In this document: one piece after another, positions 10,066 through 19,567 of the stretch
Layout: each line of letters starts with the position of its first letter
How positions within the stretch are numbered: the first letter of the stretch is position 1
Source of the DNA: Syntrophobotulus glycolicus DSM 8271
GTDB taxonomy: Bacteria > Bacillota > Desulfitobacteriia > Desulfitobacteriales > Syntrophobotulaceae
Length of the DNA stretch: 64,000 nt
Assembly (NCBI RefSeq): GCF_000190635.1
Contig: NC_015172.1
Coordinates: 434,001-498,000, forward strand
Direction: 5' to 3'
The notes under the pieces: model-generated
The model's input: only the letters and a program-made list of their open reading frames with translations
Databases searched by the model: none
What the model was told of the DNA's origin: nothing
Position numbers and translations under genes: made by a program

Positions 10066-10826
10066 TGGATTTAAATGCCCTGTTTTGGAATGCCCCTCTA
10101 AATGAGATGAAGAAAGGATATATTTTTGATCAATCCACCAATACTTATCGTTGTCTGGTCTGCGGCAAAGAATTTGAACCAGGCCGCATATATCCGGTCG
10201 CTGATCTTTTGTATGAAGCAGTGAAAGCAGTTGAAGTTCATATTACTCAGGATCACGGATCAATGTTTGAATTTTTATTAAAGATGAACAAGGAATATAC
10301 AACGCTGACAGATCATCAGAAGAAGATCATGAACGATTGCTACGCCGGGCTCAGCGATAAGGAAATTTCAGCAAAACGGGGCTGCAGTCCATCTACTGTC
10401 CGCAATTACCGGTTTAATTTCAGAGAAAAAGAAAAACAGGCTAAAGTCGTATTGGCAATGATGGAAATCTTAAAAGAAAAGGACCAGACATCGCCGAAAC
10501 TGGTTGATTTTCACAGATCGGCGAAAATGGTTGATGAACGGTATGCAATTACTCAGGAAGAGTATCGGCAAATCATTCAAAAGTATTTTAAAGAAGGTGA
10601 GGAAGGCCCTTTAAGTGAATTCCCTTTGAGGGAAAAGCGGAGAGTGGCAATACTTAAGCACATTGCAAGCCGGTTCAAACCGGAAAAGAGCTATAGTGAA
10701 AAAGAGGTCAATCAAATCCTTAAAGAAATTTTCGGCGATTATGCGATCATTCGAAGATCTCTGATCGAGTACGGATTTATGGAGCGTACCCCGGATGGCA
10801 GTGCTTATTGGGTTAAGCTCTCTTGA
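10065..10826 (+). CDS. DUF2087-type transcriptional regulator with zinc ribbon and HTH
   Basis: The 253-residue protein starts with a CxxC segment (YRCLVCGKEFEPGRIYP) and a histidine-containing helix that may complete a metal site. A LuxR/sigma-region-4-like helix-turn-helix follows around residues 85-125 (LTDHQKKIMNDCYAGLSDKEISAKRGCSPSTVRNYRF in shorter pieces), then a linker and a C-terminal DUF2087 domain (REKRRVAILKHIASRF with DYAIIRRSLIEYGFMERT). Such proteins are presumed one-component regulators; the ligand is unknown. A GIY-YIG gene follows on the same strand, and a consensus promoter covered by a palindrome lies upstream, suggesting autoregulation. Confidence 0.8.
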   Translation: MDLNALFWNAPLNEMKKGYIFDQSTNTYRCLVCGKEFEPGRIYPVADLLYEAVKAVEVHITQDHGSMFEFLLKMNKEYTTLTDHQKKIMNDCYAGLSDKEISAKRGCSPSTVRNYRFNFREKEKQAKVVLAMMEILKEKDQTSPKLVDFHRSAKMVDERYAITQEEYRQIIQKYFKEGEEGPLSEFPLREKRRVAILKHIASRFKPEKSYSEKEVNQILKEIFGDYAIIRRSLIEYGFMERTPDGSAYWVKLS

Positions 10827-10892
10827 ACAAATCTGAGGGGCTTTATTCGTGAGGATCAACGGATATCGGTTCTTATGTAGAGGAGGGAGAAA

Positions 10893-11276
10893 ATGATGGA
10901 TCAGGAAAAAAAGCATAAACTAAAACAGGAATATAAACAGACGCCACAGCCAATGGGAATCTTTCGGCTTAGAAATCTAGTTAATCACAAAATACTTGTG
11001 GGAAGCAGTACAAGTCTGGACAAAAAGTTCAATGGATTGCAAATGAGTTTGGATTCAGGGGTCTATCCCAGCAAGGATTTGATCAGAGATTGGACAGAAT
11101 ATGGCCGCGAAAGCTTTGTTTTTGAAATATTGGATGAGCTTGAGCCACGAGATGTGCCGGATTATCAGGTTAAGGCCGACTTAAAAGCATTGGAAGAACT
11201 TTGGCTGGAAAAATTAAAGCCCTTTGAAGAGCGGGGCTATAATTGGAAAAATAAAAATAAGTATATGGCAAAATAA
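10893..11276 (+). CDS. GIY-YIG nuclease-like family protein
   Basis: The 127-residue protein keeps the first GIY-YIG strands as GIFRLRN and KILVGSS, followed by a conserved arginine-containing helix (DWTEYGRESFVFEILDEL) and a C-terminal helix with the family's glutamate (ALEELWLEKLKPF). The first tyrosine is replaced by phenylalanine and the YIG by LVG, so cutting activity is doubtful. AGGAGGGAG precedes the double ATG. It lies 66 bases after the DUF2087 regulator and is likely co-transcribed with it. Confidence 0.8.
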   Translation: MMDQEKKHKLKQEYKQTPQPMGIFRLRNLVNHKILVGSSTSLDKKFNGLQMSLDSGVYPSKDLIRDWTEYGRESFVFEILDELEPRDVPDYQVKADLKALEELWLEKLKPFEERGYNWKNKNKYMAK

Positions 11277-11322
11277 AAATAAATTTATCTCAAAATATGG
11301 CCAGGCAATGGGGATAGGACTA

Positions 11323-11357
11323 AAATCCCGCCTCGCAGAAAAGCGGAGCGGGATTTA
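11323..11357. terminator. bidirectional intrinsic terminator
   Basis: AAATCCCGCCTCGC pairs with GCGGAGCGGGATTT, flanked by A and T tracts, between the convergent GIY-YIG and membrane-protein genes. Confidence 0.85.
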
Positions 11358-11369
11358 GATTTTTGAGTT

Positions 11370-12371
11370 TTAAGTATCTTTATTTTCTTTATTGATTTCA
11401 GTTGGGTTTTCCTGACCGGAAGGAGCTTCTAAATCAGTTGAAGAAACGGTATTTGGCGAAAACGGTTCAGAAACAGGCTCGGGAGCATAGACCGGATCAG
11501 TAAGCTCAGGATTGATCACGAAGTCTTCTTTTTCCTGCATGAGGGTCAGGGTCCAAACAATCGGCATAAGGCTTAAAAAGGGAGAAAACAGTAAGCTGGC
11601 GATCACTTGCAATGGTTCATTCAAATAATATTGGAGGGCCAAAAAAAGCGCTGAGAAGATCACATATAACAAAACCAGCCCCCACAAAGGCGGCATGTTT
11701 TTTCGATAAAATTGCCAACTGGCCTTAAATGCCCGGTCAAACGAAAGATCATTGCGAACCTGAACATAGATTGCCCCGCATATTACCCAAGGATATAAAA
11801 AAATAGCCAAAAGGCCAAAAGCAATAAAATAAAGAACAAAAAGAATTTTGAAAGCAATGCTCATATCGCCTAAGACAAATAAAAGGATCAAACCGCACAG
11901 TGATAATAATATCGAGGAAAAGAGAATAACGATATTCCACTTTATAACACGTACGGCACCTTTTGCGGAAAAATCTTTGAAAGAAGCTTTGGCACTCAGT
12001 CCTTTGCGGGTAAGGTTAATCATCCCGGTATTGAAAATAGAGCCTGCGATCAATCCTAAAAGCATTATTCCGAAAATAAAAAGAACAAAAAAGATTAAAA
12101 AATTTGTGTTTTGCAGGATCGAATAAGGCAGGATAGAATGATCAAAGGGAAAGGCTGAAGAAGAAAGGTGTGTGACACCGGTATCCAAAGTTAAGCCGTT
12201 GGAAAAAGGTTCACCCTGAAAAAGAATAAAAAAGACGATGAAAAATGGAATCGTGGCAATAATGCTGAAGATGACGACAAGAACCAGAAAAATCAAAGTC
12301 CAAAGATATAAAGGAATAGCCACGTTTTTAAACGTTTTAAATGTCACCTTTAAACGTTCCGACCAACTCAT
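11370..12371 (-). CDS. polytopic membrane protein of unknown function
   Basis: The 333-residue protein has a short N-terminal helix (RLKVTFKTFKNVAIPLY) and about six long hydrophobic segments, then a hydrophilic acidic/proline-rich tail of some 60 residues (DPVYAPEPVSEPFSPNT). The layout resembles the glycerophosphodiester-phosphodiesterase membrane-domain/YciC type of proteins, but no catalytic domain is present. It is transcribed alone and ends at the shared terminator. No function can be assigned. Confidence 0.7.
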   Translation of the reverse strand: MSWSERLKVTFKTFKNVAIPLYLWTLIFLVLVVIFSIIATIPFFIVFFILFQGEPFSNGLTLDTGVTHLSSSAFPFDHSILPYSILQNTNFLIFFVLFIFGIMLLGLIAGSIFNTGMINLTRKGLSAKASFKDFSAKGAVRVIKWNIVILFSSILLSLCGLILLFVLGDMSIAFKILFVLYFIAFGLLAIFLYPWVICGAIYVQVRNDLSFDRAFKASWQFYRKNMPPLWGLVLLYVIFSALFLALQYYLNEPLQVIASLLFSPFLSLMPIVWTLTLMQEKEDFVINPELTDPVYAPEPVSEPFSPNTVSSTDLEAPSGQENPTEINKENKDT

Positions 12372-12536
12372 TTTTTTCCTCCTTAACTGTTGCTTTTGAT
12401 ATTAATATTTTATGATGAGCAGCAATTCAGTTATACTAGTATTGTATGAAAGGAATGAACAAAGTATTTTGTAAAATTGTAGAATGATTCCTATAATAAT
12501 ACTATTAATAAAAGAATTTTGCCATAGAAAATCATA

Positions 12537-12565
12537 TTGCATATTTATTCTTAAGTGAGTATAAT
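12537..12565 (+). promoter_or_regulatory. argF promoter overlapped by an ARG-box-like operator
   Basis: TTGCAT, 17 bases and TATAAT form the promoter. Read on the minus strand, 12537-12553 is TAAGAATAAATATGCAA, which matches the Bacillus-type ARG box (CATGAATAAAAATKCAA) at 14 of 17 positions. The operator therefore covers the -35, as expected for repression by ArgR/AhrC with arginine. Confidence 0.6.
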
Positions 12566-12612
12566 GATACAGTGGTGCTGATTAGACTTGGGGAAAGAGG
12601 AAGGGGAAGAAA

Positions 12613-13557
12613 ATGGTTGAGTTAAAAAAAGAAAGTTTTAAAGGCAGGGATTTTATTGCCTTAAATGATTTCACGTCTGAAGAAATCTTACATATGATTG
12701 ATGTGGCTGCCCGGCTGAAATCAGAAAGTAAAGCAGGGATACCGCATCATATTTTGCAGGGGAAAACTTTAGGAATGATATTTACCAAGTCCTCAACAAG
12801 GACCAGAGTGTCCTTTGAGGTTGGTATCTACCAGCTGGGCGGATACGGTTTATTTCTAAGTGACCGGGATATCCAAATCGGACGGGGTGAACCGATTCAA
12901 GATACGGCAAGGGTGCTCTCGCGAATGGTTGACGGGATCATGATCAGAACATTTAGTCATCAGGAAGTGGTCGACCTCGCAAAATACTGTGATAAACCGG
13001 TCATCAACGGACTTACGGATTATTTGCACCCTACTCAGATACTTGCAGATATGCTGACAATCAAGGAACATAAAGAAAAAATAAAGGGACTTAAGCTCGT
13101 CTACATTGGAGACGGCAACAATGTGGCAAACTCATTGCTGCTGGGGGGAACTAAAGTGGGAATGGATGTCGTCATCGCGGCGCCTCAGGGGTACAAACCT
13201 GTTCCGGAAATTATGGCTTTAGCCGCTCAGAATGCGGAGGCCAGCGGCGGAAGTGCCGCTGTGTTCGAAGACCCCTTGACGGCCGCTGAAGGAGCGGATA
13301 TTCTTTATACGGATGTTTGGGCAAGCATGGGCCAGGAAGAAGAAGCTGCTGTCAGGAGGAAAGCTTTTGCCGGGTATCAGATTAATGATACTTTGCTCAA
13401 AGCGGCCAAACCTGATGCGATTGTTCTGCATTGCCTTCCCGCCCACAGAGGCGAGGAGATTACGGAAGAAATTCTGGAAGGACCGCAATCGGTGGTTTTT
13501 GATGAAGCAGAAAACAGACTGCATGCCCATAAAGCGATTATGTCTTTAATCATGTAA
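12613..13557 (+). CDS. argF: ornithine carbamoyltransferase
   Basis: This 314-residue enzyme joins carbamoyl phosphate and ornithine to give citrulline. The carbamoyl-phosphate motif STRTR is at residues 61-65, the HPTQ motif appears in LHPTQILADM, and the ornithine-binding HCLPAHRGEE is near residue 275. Length is normal. GGAAGGGGAAG precedes the ATG. argG starts 18 bases downstream, so the two form an operon behind the ARG-box promoter. The biosynthetic rather than catabolic role follows from this context. Confidence 0.97.
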   Translation: MVELKKESFKGRDFIALNDFTSEEILHMIDVAARLKSESKAGIPHHILQGKTLGMIFTKSSTRTRVSFEVGIYQLGGYGLFLSDRDIQIGRGEPIQDTARVLSRMVDGIMIRTFSHQEVVDLAKYCDKPVINGLTDYLHPTQILADMLTIKEHKEKIKGLKLVYIGDGNNVANSLLLGGTKVGMDVVIAAPQGYKPVPEIMALAAQNAEASGGSAAVFEDPLTAAEGADILYTDVWASMGQEEEAAVRRKAFAGYQINDTLLKAAKPDAIVLHCLPAHRGEEITEEILEGPQSVVFDEAENRLHAHKAIMSLIM

Positions 13558-13575
13558 ACGGAGAGGAGCAAAACA

Positions 13576-14784
13576 ATGGAAAAAGTAGTTTTAGCCTATT
13601 CGGGAGGGCTGGATACATCGATTATCATTCCCTGGCTCAAAGAGAATTACGGTTATGAAGTGATTGCGATGGCGGCTGATTTAGGCCAGGGCGAGGAATT
13701 GGAGCCGTTAAGGGAGAAGGCCATGAAGACCGGAGCGTCCAAGATCTATATTGAAGACCTTCGCGAAGAGTTTCTTACCGAGTTTATTTATCCTACCATT
13801 AAGGCCGGAGCCAAATATGAAGGAAAATACCTGCTGGGGACTTCATTTGCCCGGCCCTTGATTGCCAAAAGGCTGGTGGAGATTGCCGCACAGGAAGGAG
13901 CTGTGGCGATTGCCCACGGTGCGACAGGCAAAGGGAATGACCAGGTGCGTTTTGAGCTGGCGGTCAAGGCTTTGAATCCTGACCTGAAAATCATTGCCCC
14001 CTGGCGGGAGTGGAAAATCAGATCCCGGGAAGAAGCAATCGAGTATGCGACCGAACGCAATATTCCGGTTCCGGTAACCAAGGCCAAGCCTTACAGCATG
14101 GACCGCAATCTCTGGCATCTCAGTCACGAAGGGGCGGACCTGGAAGATCCCTGGAATGAGGCCCAGGATGATTTATATATGCTGGGAGTTTCCCCCGAAC
14201 AGGCTCCGGATAAGCCTGCCTACCTGGAGCTTGATTTTGAACAGGGGATACCGGTGGCTCTGGACGGCAAAAAAATGAAGCCGATTGAGCTCCTGACCAA
14301 GCTGAATGAATTAGGGGGGGCGAATGGGATCGGTATCATCAGTATGGTGGAAAACCGTCTGGTAGGGATGAAGTCCCGCGGAGTTTATGAAACTCCTGGA
14401 GGCACGATTCTTTATACCGCTCATCAGGCTTTGGAAGAACTGACTTTGGACAGGATGACTCTTCACTATAAAGAACAGGTTGCGTTAAAGTATGCTGAAA
14501 TGGTCTATGACGGAGTTTGGTATTCACCGCTTAGAGAAGCTTTGGACGCCTTTGTTCAGGTTACGCAAAGGAATGTTACCGGTACGGTCAGGATCAAGCT
14601 CTATAAGGGCAATTGTACAGCTGCGGGAGCAAAAGCGCCGTATTCATTGTACAACCTGGAATTTGTAACCTTCGGTGAGGATGCGGTATATAACCAGAAG
14701 GATGCGGAAGGCTTTATCAATCTTTTCGGTTTGCCTCTCAAGGTCAGAGCTCTTATGGAAAAAAGCAGCGGTCTTAAAAAATAA
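13576..14784 (+). CDS. argG: argininosuccinate synthase
   Basis: The 402-residue enzyme condenses citrulline and aspartate with ATP to argininosuccinate. The ATP-binding AYSGGLDTS is at residues 7-15, and [13 protein letters not shown] and the [17 protein letters not shown] region are present. Spacing and GGAGAGGAG upstream show it is translated from the argF transcript. A strong hairpin follows the stop. argH is not adjacent; it lies 3.4 kb downstream under its own promoter. Confidence 0.97.
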   Translation: MEKVVLAYSGGLDTSIIIPWLKENYGYEVIAMAADLGQGEELEPLREKAMKTGASKIYIEDLREEFLTEFIYPTIKAGAKYEGKYLLGTSFARPLIAKRLVEIAAQEGAVAIAHGATGKGNDQVRFELAVKALNPDLKIIAPWREWKIRSREEAIEYATERNIPVPVTKAKPYSMDRNLWHLSHEGADLEDPWNEAQDDLYMLGVSPEQAPDKPAYLELDFEQGIPVALDGKKMKPIELLTKLNELGGANGIGIISMVENRLVGMKSRGVYETPGGTILYTAHQALEELTLDRMTLHYKEQVALKYAEMVYDGVWYSPLREALDAFVQVTQRNVTGTVRIKLYKGNCTAAGAKAPYSLYNLEFVTFGEDAVYNQKDAEGFINLFGLPLKVRALMEKSSGLKK

Positions 14785-14818
14785 GAGGTAAATCGAGAAA
14801 CCCAATGAAAACACCATT

Positions 14819-14864
14819 AACTCATGATTCAGGTTAAGCAAAAGCTTCGCCTGAATCATGAGTT
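14819..14864 (+). terminator. strong hairpin after argG
   Basis: A perfect 15-bp inverted repeat (AACTCATGATTCAGG and its complement) contains a second AAGC/GCTT pair in the loop. The following T-run is short, so termination may be partial. Confidence 0.7.
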
Positions 14865-14871
14865 CTTAATA

Positions 14872-14899
14872 TTGAAAGAATAAGACGATTTGGTATAAT
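14872..14899 (+). promoter_or_regulatory. promoter of the chromate transporter pair
   Basis: TTGAAA, 16 bases and TATAAT lie 51 bases before the first CHR gene's start and just after the argG hairpin. Confidence 0.6.
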
Positions 14900-14949
14900 G
14901 ATTGTGTTAAAAATATCTTTTAATCTGAAGTATTGAGGTGAAAAGGGAA

Positions 14950-15486
14950 TTGAAGGAATTATGGGACTTATTCGTGGGATTTTTTAGAGCCAGCAATTTG
15001 GGTTTCGGCGGGGGTCCGGCTGTCATTCCTTTACTGAAGACAGAAGCGGTTGATCACTATCATTGGATGACAAATGCCCAGTTCAGTGATGCTTATGCAG
15101 CCGCGAATGCCCTTCCCGGACCGATTGCGACCAAGATGGCCAGCTACATAGGATATCAGATCGCTTCCTGGCCTGGGGCATTGGTAGCTTTAGCCGGCAC
15201 AATTCTGCCGACTGTTTTATTGTTGATTTTTGCGGGCAAGCTTCTGGACAAATATGCCAGCTCCAGAGAGCTTAAGGCAATGTTGAAGGGAGTACGACCG
15301 GTCGTAACGGCATTGCTTGTGGTCGTTGCGCTTGATATGGCGAAAAGTGCCTTCATCATTAAAGCGCCTCTTGATCTGGCAACAGTAGGTATTGCCGCAG
15401 TGGCGGCAGCGGCGATTTATTTTCGCAATGTTCACCCGATTATCCTTATTGTATCTTCAATGATGGTGGGGTACCTTATTTGGTAA
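14950..15486 (+). CDS. chromate transporter (CHR domain), first half-size subunit
   Basis: The protein has one CHR domain: FFRASNLGFGGGPAVIPLL at the start, then the NALPGPIATKMASYIGYQ motif and several membrane helices. Short CHR proteins usually come as adjacent pairs that together form the transporter, as here. TTG 14950 is chosen because GAGGTG lies eight bases upstream and because MKELWDLF then aligns with MKTLWDLF of the partner; GTG 14938 is the longer option. The family exports chromate, but native substrates of such pairs are often unproven. Confidence 0.88.
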   Translation: MKELWDLFVGFFRASNLGFGGGPAVIPLLKTEAVDHYHWMTNAQFSDAYAAANALPGPIATKMASYIGYQIASWPGALVALAGTILPTVLLLIFAGKLLDKYASSRELKAMLKGVRPVVTALLVVVALDMAKSAFIIKAPLDLATVGIAAVAAAAIYFRNVHPIILIVSSMMVGYLIW

Positions 15487-15517
15487 TTCTGGAATTATGG
15501 TAAATGAGGTTATGAAA

Positions 15518-16057
15518 ATGAAAACGTTATGGGACTTGTTTATCGCGTTCTTTCGGGCCAGCAATTTTAGTTTCGGCGGCGGACCGGCGATGATACCTTT
15601 GATCAGGGTTGAGGTTGTAGATAAATATAAATGGATGAGCAATGAAGAGTTTGCGGATATTGTGGCCATAGCAAATTCCCTCCCCGCTCCTATTGCCACA
15701 AAGCTGGCAGGGACCATCGGTTATCGGGCAAAAGGATGGCTGGGCGCTTTGGCGGCCAATCTGGGCACGATCCTGCCGACGACCTTGATTGTCATACTGA
15801 TGGGAAGCTTAATCATGAAATATGCGGATGCGCCTGCTTTAAAGGCCATGTTAAAAGGGGTAAGACCTGTTGTTGCAGTGATGCTGGCTCAAACCGCAAT
15901 TTCCATCGGCAAAAAATCATTTGATAAAAAAAGTTACCTGACTTATGTTCTTGGAGGAGTTGCTTTGCTCATTATGCTGGTCCTGCCCAATATTCATCCG
16001 GCCTTTTTGGTAGTGGGATCAATGACCCTGGGATTTTTTCTGTTTAAAAATAAATAA
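15518..16057 (+). CDS. chromate transporter (CHR domain), second half-size subunit
   Basis: This 180-residue paralogue of the preceding gene has FFRASNFSFGGGPAMIPLI, then NSLPAPIATKLAGTIGYR, and four to six membrane helices. ATG 15518 follows GAGG by eight bases; ATG 15497 and 15512 are in frame but poorly placed. The gene begins 31 bases after its partner's stop. The two proteins probably insert in opposite orientation to make one transporter. Confidence 0.88.
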   Translation: MKTLWDLFIAFFRASNFSFGGGPAMIPLIRVEVVDKYKWMSNEEFADIVAIANSLPAPIATKLAGTIGYRAKGWLGALAANLGTILPTTLIVILMGSLIMKYADAPALKAMLKGVRPVVAVMLAQTAISIGKKSFDKKSYLTYVLGGVALLIMLVLPNIHPAFLVVGSMTLGFFLFKNK

Positions 16058-16131
16058 ACGAATAAGATGAAGCAAACCCTTTATGGATCTGATGAAAAAT
16101 GAAACTTGAACAAAGGGCATAAATTGCTCAT

Positions 16132-16178
16132 AAAAAAAGGAAGGCGATCACCCTAAGTTTGGCGATCACCTTTTTTTA
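16132..16178. terminator. probable bidirectional terminator between CHR pair and htpX
   Basis: An A7GG run pairs with a CCT7 run around an inner GATC/GATC pair. The inner GGCGATCACC units are direct repeats rather than arms, so the inner part of the stem is imperfect. Confidence 0.5.
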
Positions 16179-16194
16179 TACAATCCCTGTTCTT

Positions 16195-17049
16195 TTAAGA
16201 TCCGGAAAGGCTGTTTAATCTTTTAACCCGCTCCGCAATCGGGGGGTGAGTACTGAACAAGGAAACAAGCTTTTGGGCATTTAACGGGTTAACGATGAAC
16301 ATATGGCTGGCAGCCGGGTTGACGTTCATCGGAACCATTCGGGAACCCTGCTCTAGTTTCAGCAGGGCCTGAGCCAGTCCTTGAGGATTACCGGCAATTT
16401 TGGCACCGGTTGTGTCAGCCATAAACTCACGGGAGCGGGACACGGCCATTTGGACGAGCATAGCGGCTAATGGTCCTAAAATAATTAGAGGAAGAGCAGC
16501 TAGACCGCTTCCTTCGTCATCATCACCGCTTAAGCCGCCAAACATGAAGGCGAATTGCGCCCAGTGGGCGATCGTGGTAATGACTCCGGCCATCACGGCG
16601 GCCAGGGTGCCGATCAGGATATCTCTGTTTTTTACATGAGCAAGCTCATGAGCGATTACTCCCTCTAACTCTTCTTCGTTGAGAAGCCGCAGCAAACCTT
16701 CGGTCACAGCTACCGCCGCATGAGAAGGATTGCGTCCGGTGGCAAAGGCGTTTGGCTGGGCGGATTGGCTGAGATAGAGCTTTGGCATAGGCAGGCCGGC
16801 ATGAGAAGACAGTCGTTCAACCATAGAGTACAACTGCGGGTTTTCTTCCTTGCTTAAAGGACGGGAACGGGTCATCCTTAACGCAATTTTGTCACTGAAC
16901 CAATAGCTGCCGAAATTCATGACCATGGCAAAAACAAAAGCGATGACCATACCGCCTTCATTGCCTAAAGCAGAACCGATAAGGATCACCAGAACAGTCA
17001 GAAAGGCCATTAAAGCAACAGTTTTCAATTGATTTCCAAGGTTATTCAT
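16195..17049 (-). CDS. htpX: membrane zinc metalloprotease HtpX
   Basis: The 284-residue protein has two N-terminal membrane helices, the zinc-binding HELAH at residues 134-138 and a downstream glutamate in SREFMADTTGAKI. It is an M48 peptidase that degrades misfolded membrane proteins, with the active site facing the cytoplasm. Length is normal. GGAAGTGATGATTA precedes the ATG. It is a single-gene unit ending at a shared terminator. Confidence 0.95.
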   Translation of the reverse strand: MNNLGNQLKTVALMAFLTVLVILIGSALGNEGGMVIAFVFAMVMNFGSYWFSDKIALRMTRSRPLSKEENPQLYSMVERLSSHAGLPMPKLYLSQSAQPNAFATGRNPSHAAVAVTEGLLRLLNEEELEGVIAHELAHVKNRDILIGTLAAVMAGVITTIAHWAQFAFMFGGLSGDDDEGSGLAALPLIILGPLAAMLVQMAVSRSREFMADTTGAKIAGNPQGLAQALLKLEQGSRMVPMNVNPAASHMFIVNPLNAQKLVSLFSTHPPIAERVKRLNSLSGS

Positions 17050-17149
17050 TAATCATCACTTCCTCTTATTGATTTATATTTTCATGTTGAGTATCTTATG
17101 GACAATTCCAAGCGTTTTCAGATATTTCAGAGTTGGTCAAAACCTAGTG

Positions 17150-17827
17150 TTAAGTGATTATTCTGTTCCTTTGTATTTTTTTTAGCTTCCCCGCAATGAG
17201 TACTCCGATGATAATGAAAGCTAAAAAGATGAATTGCAAAGATGGATAAGGAGCCAACAGGCTTTTCACGAATGATTCGTGTGTGATCATGGTCCCGGCA
17301 GTATGAGCAATGACGGCCGAGCCGATGTAAATGATCAAAGGGAAATGCTCAATAAGTCTGATCACTATTGTACTTCCGAAAACAATGAGGGGAATGCTGA
17401 TCAGCAAGCCGAGGACCACGACCATGAAATTGTTTTGAGCCGTACCGGCAATTGCCAGGATATTGTCCAATCCCATAGCGAAATCAGCAACAATAATTGT
17501 GATGATGGCTGTTTTGAAGTCCGTGCATTCCTTGGCCTCGTGATCTTTTTTCTCATCAGTCAGAAGTTTATAGGCCATCCAGATCAATACAAGCCCCCCT
17601 GCCAGCTGGAGACCGGGAATACGCAACAGAAATACAACAAGAAAAGTGGCTAAGATACGGATCGCAATAGCCCCTGCCGTTCCCCAGAAAATCACTTTTT
17701 TCTGTATTTGCTTGGGAAGATTCCGGGCGGCAAGACCAATGACAATGGCATTATCTCCTCCAAGCACCAAGTCAATCAGGATAACGGACAGAACAGCCGA
17801 AACAATACCGGGAACCATAAAGTCCAT
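17150..17827 (-). CDS. TerC-family membrane protein, probable manganese exporter
   Basis: The protein (225 residues from ATG 17827) has seven to eight membrane helices and the TerC/YkoY acidic motifs LGGDNAIVIGLAARNLP and FAMGLDNILAIAGTA. Members such as YceF/YkoY move manganese out of the cell or load it into exported proteins. GGAAGGAG lies before this ATG; an upstream in-frame ATG at 17884 falls inside the riboswitch terminator and is rejected. A yybP-ykoY manganese riboswitch in the leader strongly supports a manganese role. Confidence 0.9.
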   Translation of the reverse strand: MDFMVPGIVSAVLSVILIDLVLGGDNAIVIGLAARNLPKQIQKKVIFWGTAGAIAIRILATFLVVFLLRIPGLQLAGGLVLIWMAYKLLTDEKKDHEAKECTDFKTAIITIIVADFAMGLDNILAIAGTAQNNFMVVVLGLLISIPLIVFGSTIVIRLIEHFPLIIYIGSAVIAHTAGTMITHESFVKSLLAPYPSLQFIFLAFIIIGVLIAGKLKKIQRNRIIT

Positions 17828-17849
17828 TTCGAAACTCCTTCCAATAGAA

Positions 17850-17888
17850 AAAATAAAAAAACCCTTCACCAATGAATTGGACAAAAGG
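17850..17888 (-). terminator. expression platform terminator of the manganese riboswitch
   Basis: On the minus strand CCAAT/ATTGG and CCTT/AAGG arms are followed by T7ATTTTTT, between the aptamer and the terC ribosome-binding site. Manganese binding would favour readthrough. Confidence 0.75.
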
Positions 17889-17980
17889 TCTTGCTTACAA
17901 CGAAAGCGTTGCCAACAAAGCCGAGGATCTTACGAGCCCGTGATGACGACTTTGCTGTAGTAGCTACTCCCCTAATACAA
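17887..17980 (-). promoter_or_regulatory. yybP-ykoY manganese riboswitch
   Basis: On the minus strand the leader contains the signature blocks of this riboswitch in order: GGGGAGTAGC, GTCGTCATCACGGGCTCG, CCTCGGC and TTGGCAACGCTT. These form the two stacked helices with L1 and L3 that clamp Mn2+. It precedes a TerC gene, the most common target of the class, with an intrinsic terminator between. Confidence 0.9.
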
Positions 17981-18068
17981 ATGTTAGAAATTAATCTTAC
18001 GATAAAAATTATAATTCAAATCAGACAGGACGTCAACAAATATTTCTTTTCTGAAGCATTGTTTTGAT

Positions 18069-18096
18069 TTTACATCACTCTAATTTCAAGTATACT
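18069..18096 (+). promoter_or_regulatory. argH promoter
   Basis: TTTACA, 16 bases and TATACT lie about 90 bases before the argH start. No clear ARG box overlaps it. Confidence 0.5.
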
Positions 18097-18187
18097 TATA
18101 GATAGTATTGAATTAGAAGGATGAGAGAAGATTATCCGGCTAAGCTTGTACTTAATTCAGCGTGATGGAAAGGGGACCATTATTCAA

Positions 18188-19567
18188 ATGAAACTATGGG
18201 GCGGACGTTTTGAGAAAGAAACAAGCGCTTTGGTCGAGGATTTTCACTCGTCTATTTCCTTTGACCAGAGAATGTATAAACAGGATATCAAGGGTAGTAT
18301 TGCCCATGCCCGGATGTTGGGGGATAAGGAGATTATCAGGCCGGAAGAAGCTAAACAAATTATTGAGGGCTTAGAGAATATCCTGAAAGAGATTGAGAGC
18401 GGCCAGGTGCAATTTGAAATCGGGGCTGAAGATATTCACATGAATATCGAAAAACTTCTGACAGAAAAAATTGGTTCGGCCGGAAAAAAACTGCATACGG
18501 GACGCAGCCGCAATGACCAGGTGGCAGTAGATTTCAGATTGTACATAAGGGAAGAGACCGATGCGATAAAGGATTTGCTGGGACAATTAATATCGGCCTT
18601 ATTAGATATTGCGGAAGAACACGTGAAAACCTGGATGCCGGGCTATACACATCTCCAGAAGGCTCAGCCGATAACCTTGGCCCATCATCTTCTGGCCTAT
18701 GTTCAGATGTTTCTGCGTGATATGGGCAGGATAGAAGATACCCGCAAGAGGCTGAATGTTTCCCCGCTCGGTTCCGGAGCTCTGGCGGCAACCACTTTTT
18801 CCCTGGACAGAGAAGCCGTGGCGGTGGAGCTTGGTTTTGCCGGAGTGACGTTGAACAGCCTGGACGGAGTAAGCGACAGGGACTTCGCTTTGGAGTTTCT
18901 CGGTGCGGCCTCGATTATCATGATGCATCTCAGTCGTTTGTGTGAAGAAATCATTATTTGGTCCAGTGGAGAATTTGGTTTTATTGTGTTGGATGATGGG
19001 TTTTCTACGGGTTCCAGTATCATGCCTCAAAAGAAGAATCCGGATGTGGCAGAGCTGATGAGAGGAAAGACAGGACGGGTATACGGCGATCTCGTCGCTT
19101 TACTGACTGTGATGAAAGGGCTGCCCCTCGCATACAATAAAGACATGCAGGAAGATAAAGAAAGTGTTTTCGACGCCATTGATACAGTGAAGAAATCCTT
19201 GATCGTGATGGAACCGATGCTGAGGACAATGCAAGTCCAAAAAGAAAAGATGTATTTAGAAGCTAAAGCAGGGTTCACCAATGCAACAGATCTCGCGGAT
19301 TATCTGGCAAAAAAGAATGTGCCTTTCCGGGAAGCTCATGAGATAGTTGGAAGGCTGGTTCTGGAATGTACCCGGAGGGGATGCGGTTTGGAGGATTTAA
19401 GCATCGAGGAGCTGCGCGAAGTGTCGGGGGTTTTTGATCCTGATCTTTATGAAGCGATCAGAATTGAGACCTGTGTAAATTCGCGTAGGATAACAGGAGG
19501 TCCGGCACCGGAAACAGCTTTGGAAGCGATAGGGCTATGCCGGAGAATTTTGCAGGCTAAAGTTTAA
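18188..19567 (+). CDS. argH: argininosuccinate lyase
   Basis: The enzyme splits argininosuccinate into arginine and fumarate. Starting at ATG 18188 the protein is 459 residues and begins [13 protein letters not shown], the usual N-terminus. [17 protein letters not shown] and the superfamily signature [16 protein letters not shown] are present. A TTG at 18146 would add 14 residues not found in the family. AAAGGGG lies 12 bases upstream, a long spacing. It completes arginine synthesis begun by argF-argG but is a separate unit. Confidence 0.96.
   Translation: MKLWGGRFEKETSALVEDFHSSISFDQRMYKQDIKGSIAHARMLGDKEIIRPEEAKQIIEGLENILKEIESGQVQFEIGAEDIHMNIEKLLTEKIGSAGKKLHTGRSRNDQVAVDFRLYIREETDAIKDLLGQLISALLDIAEEHVKTWMPGYTHLQKAQPITLAHHLLAYVQMFLRDMGRIEDTRKRLNVSPLGSGALAATTFSLDREAVAVELGFAGVTLNSLDGVSDRDFALEFLGAASIIMMHLSRLCEEIIIWSSGEFGFIVLDDGFSTGSSIMPQKKNPDVAELMRGKTGRVYGDLVALLTVMKGLPLAYNKDMQEDKESVFDAIDTVKKSLIVMEPMLRTMQVQKEKMYLEAKAGFTNATDLADYLAKKNVPFREAHEIVGRLVLECTRRGCGLEDLSIEELREVSGVFDPDLYEAIRIETCVNSRRITGGPAPETALEAIGLCRRILQAKV

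Noticed and set aside
14819-14864. CRISPR repeat or IS end
   Set aside because: Single copy, perfect inverted repeat directly after argG with a loop hairpin; a transcription terminator explains it.
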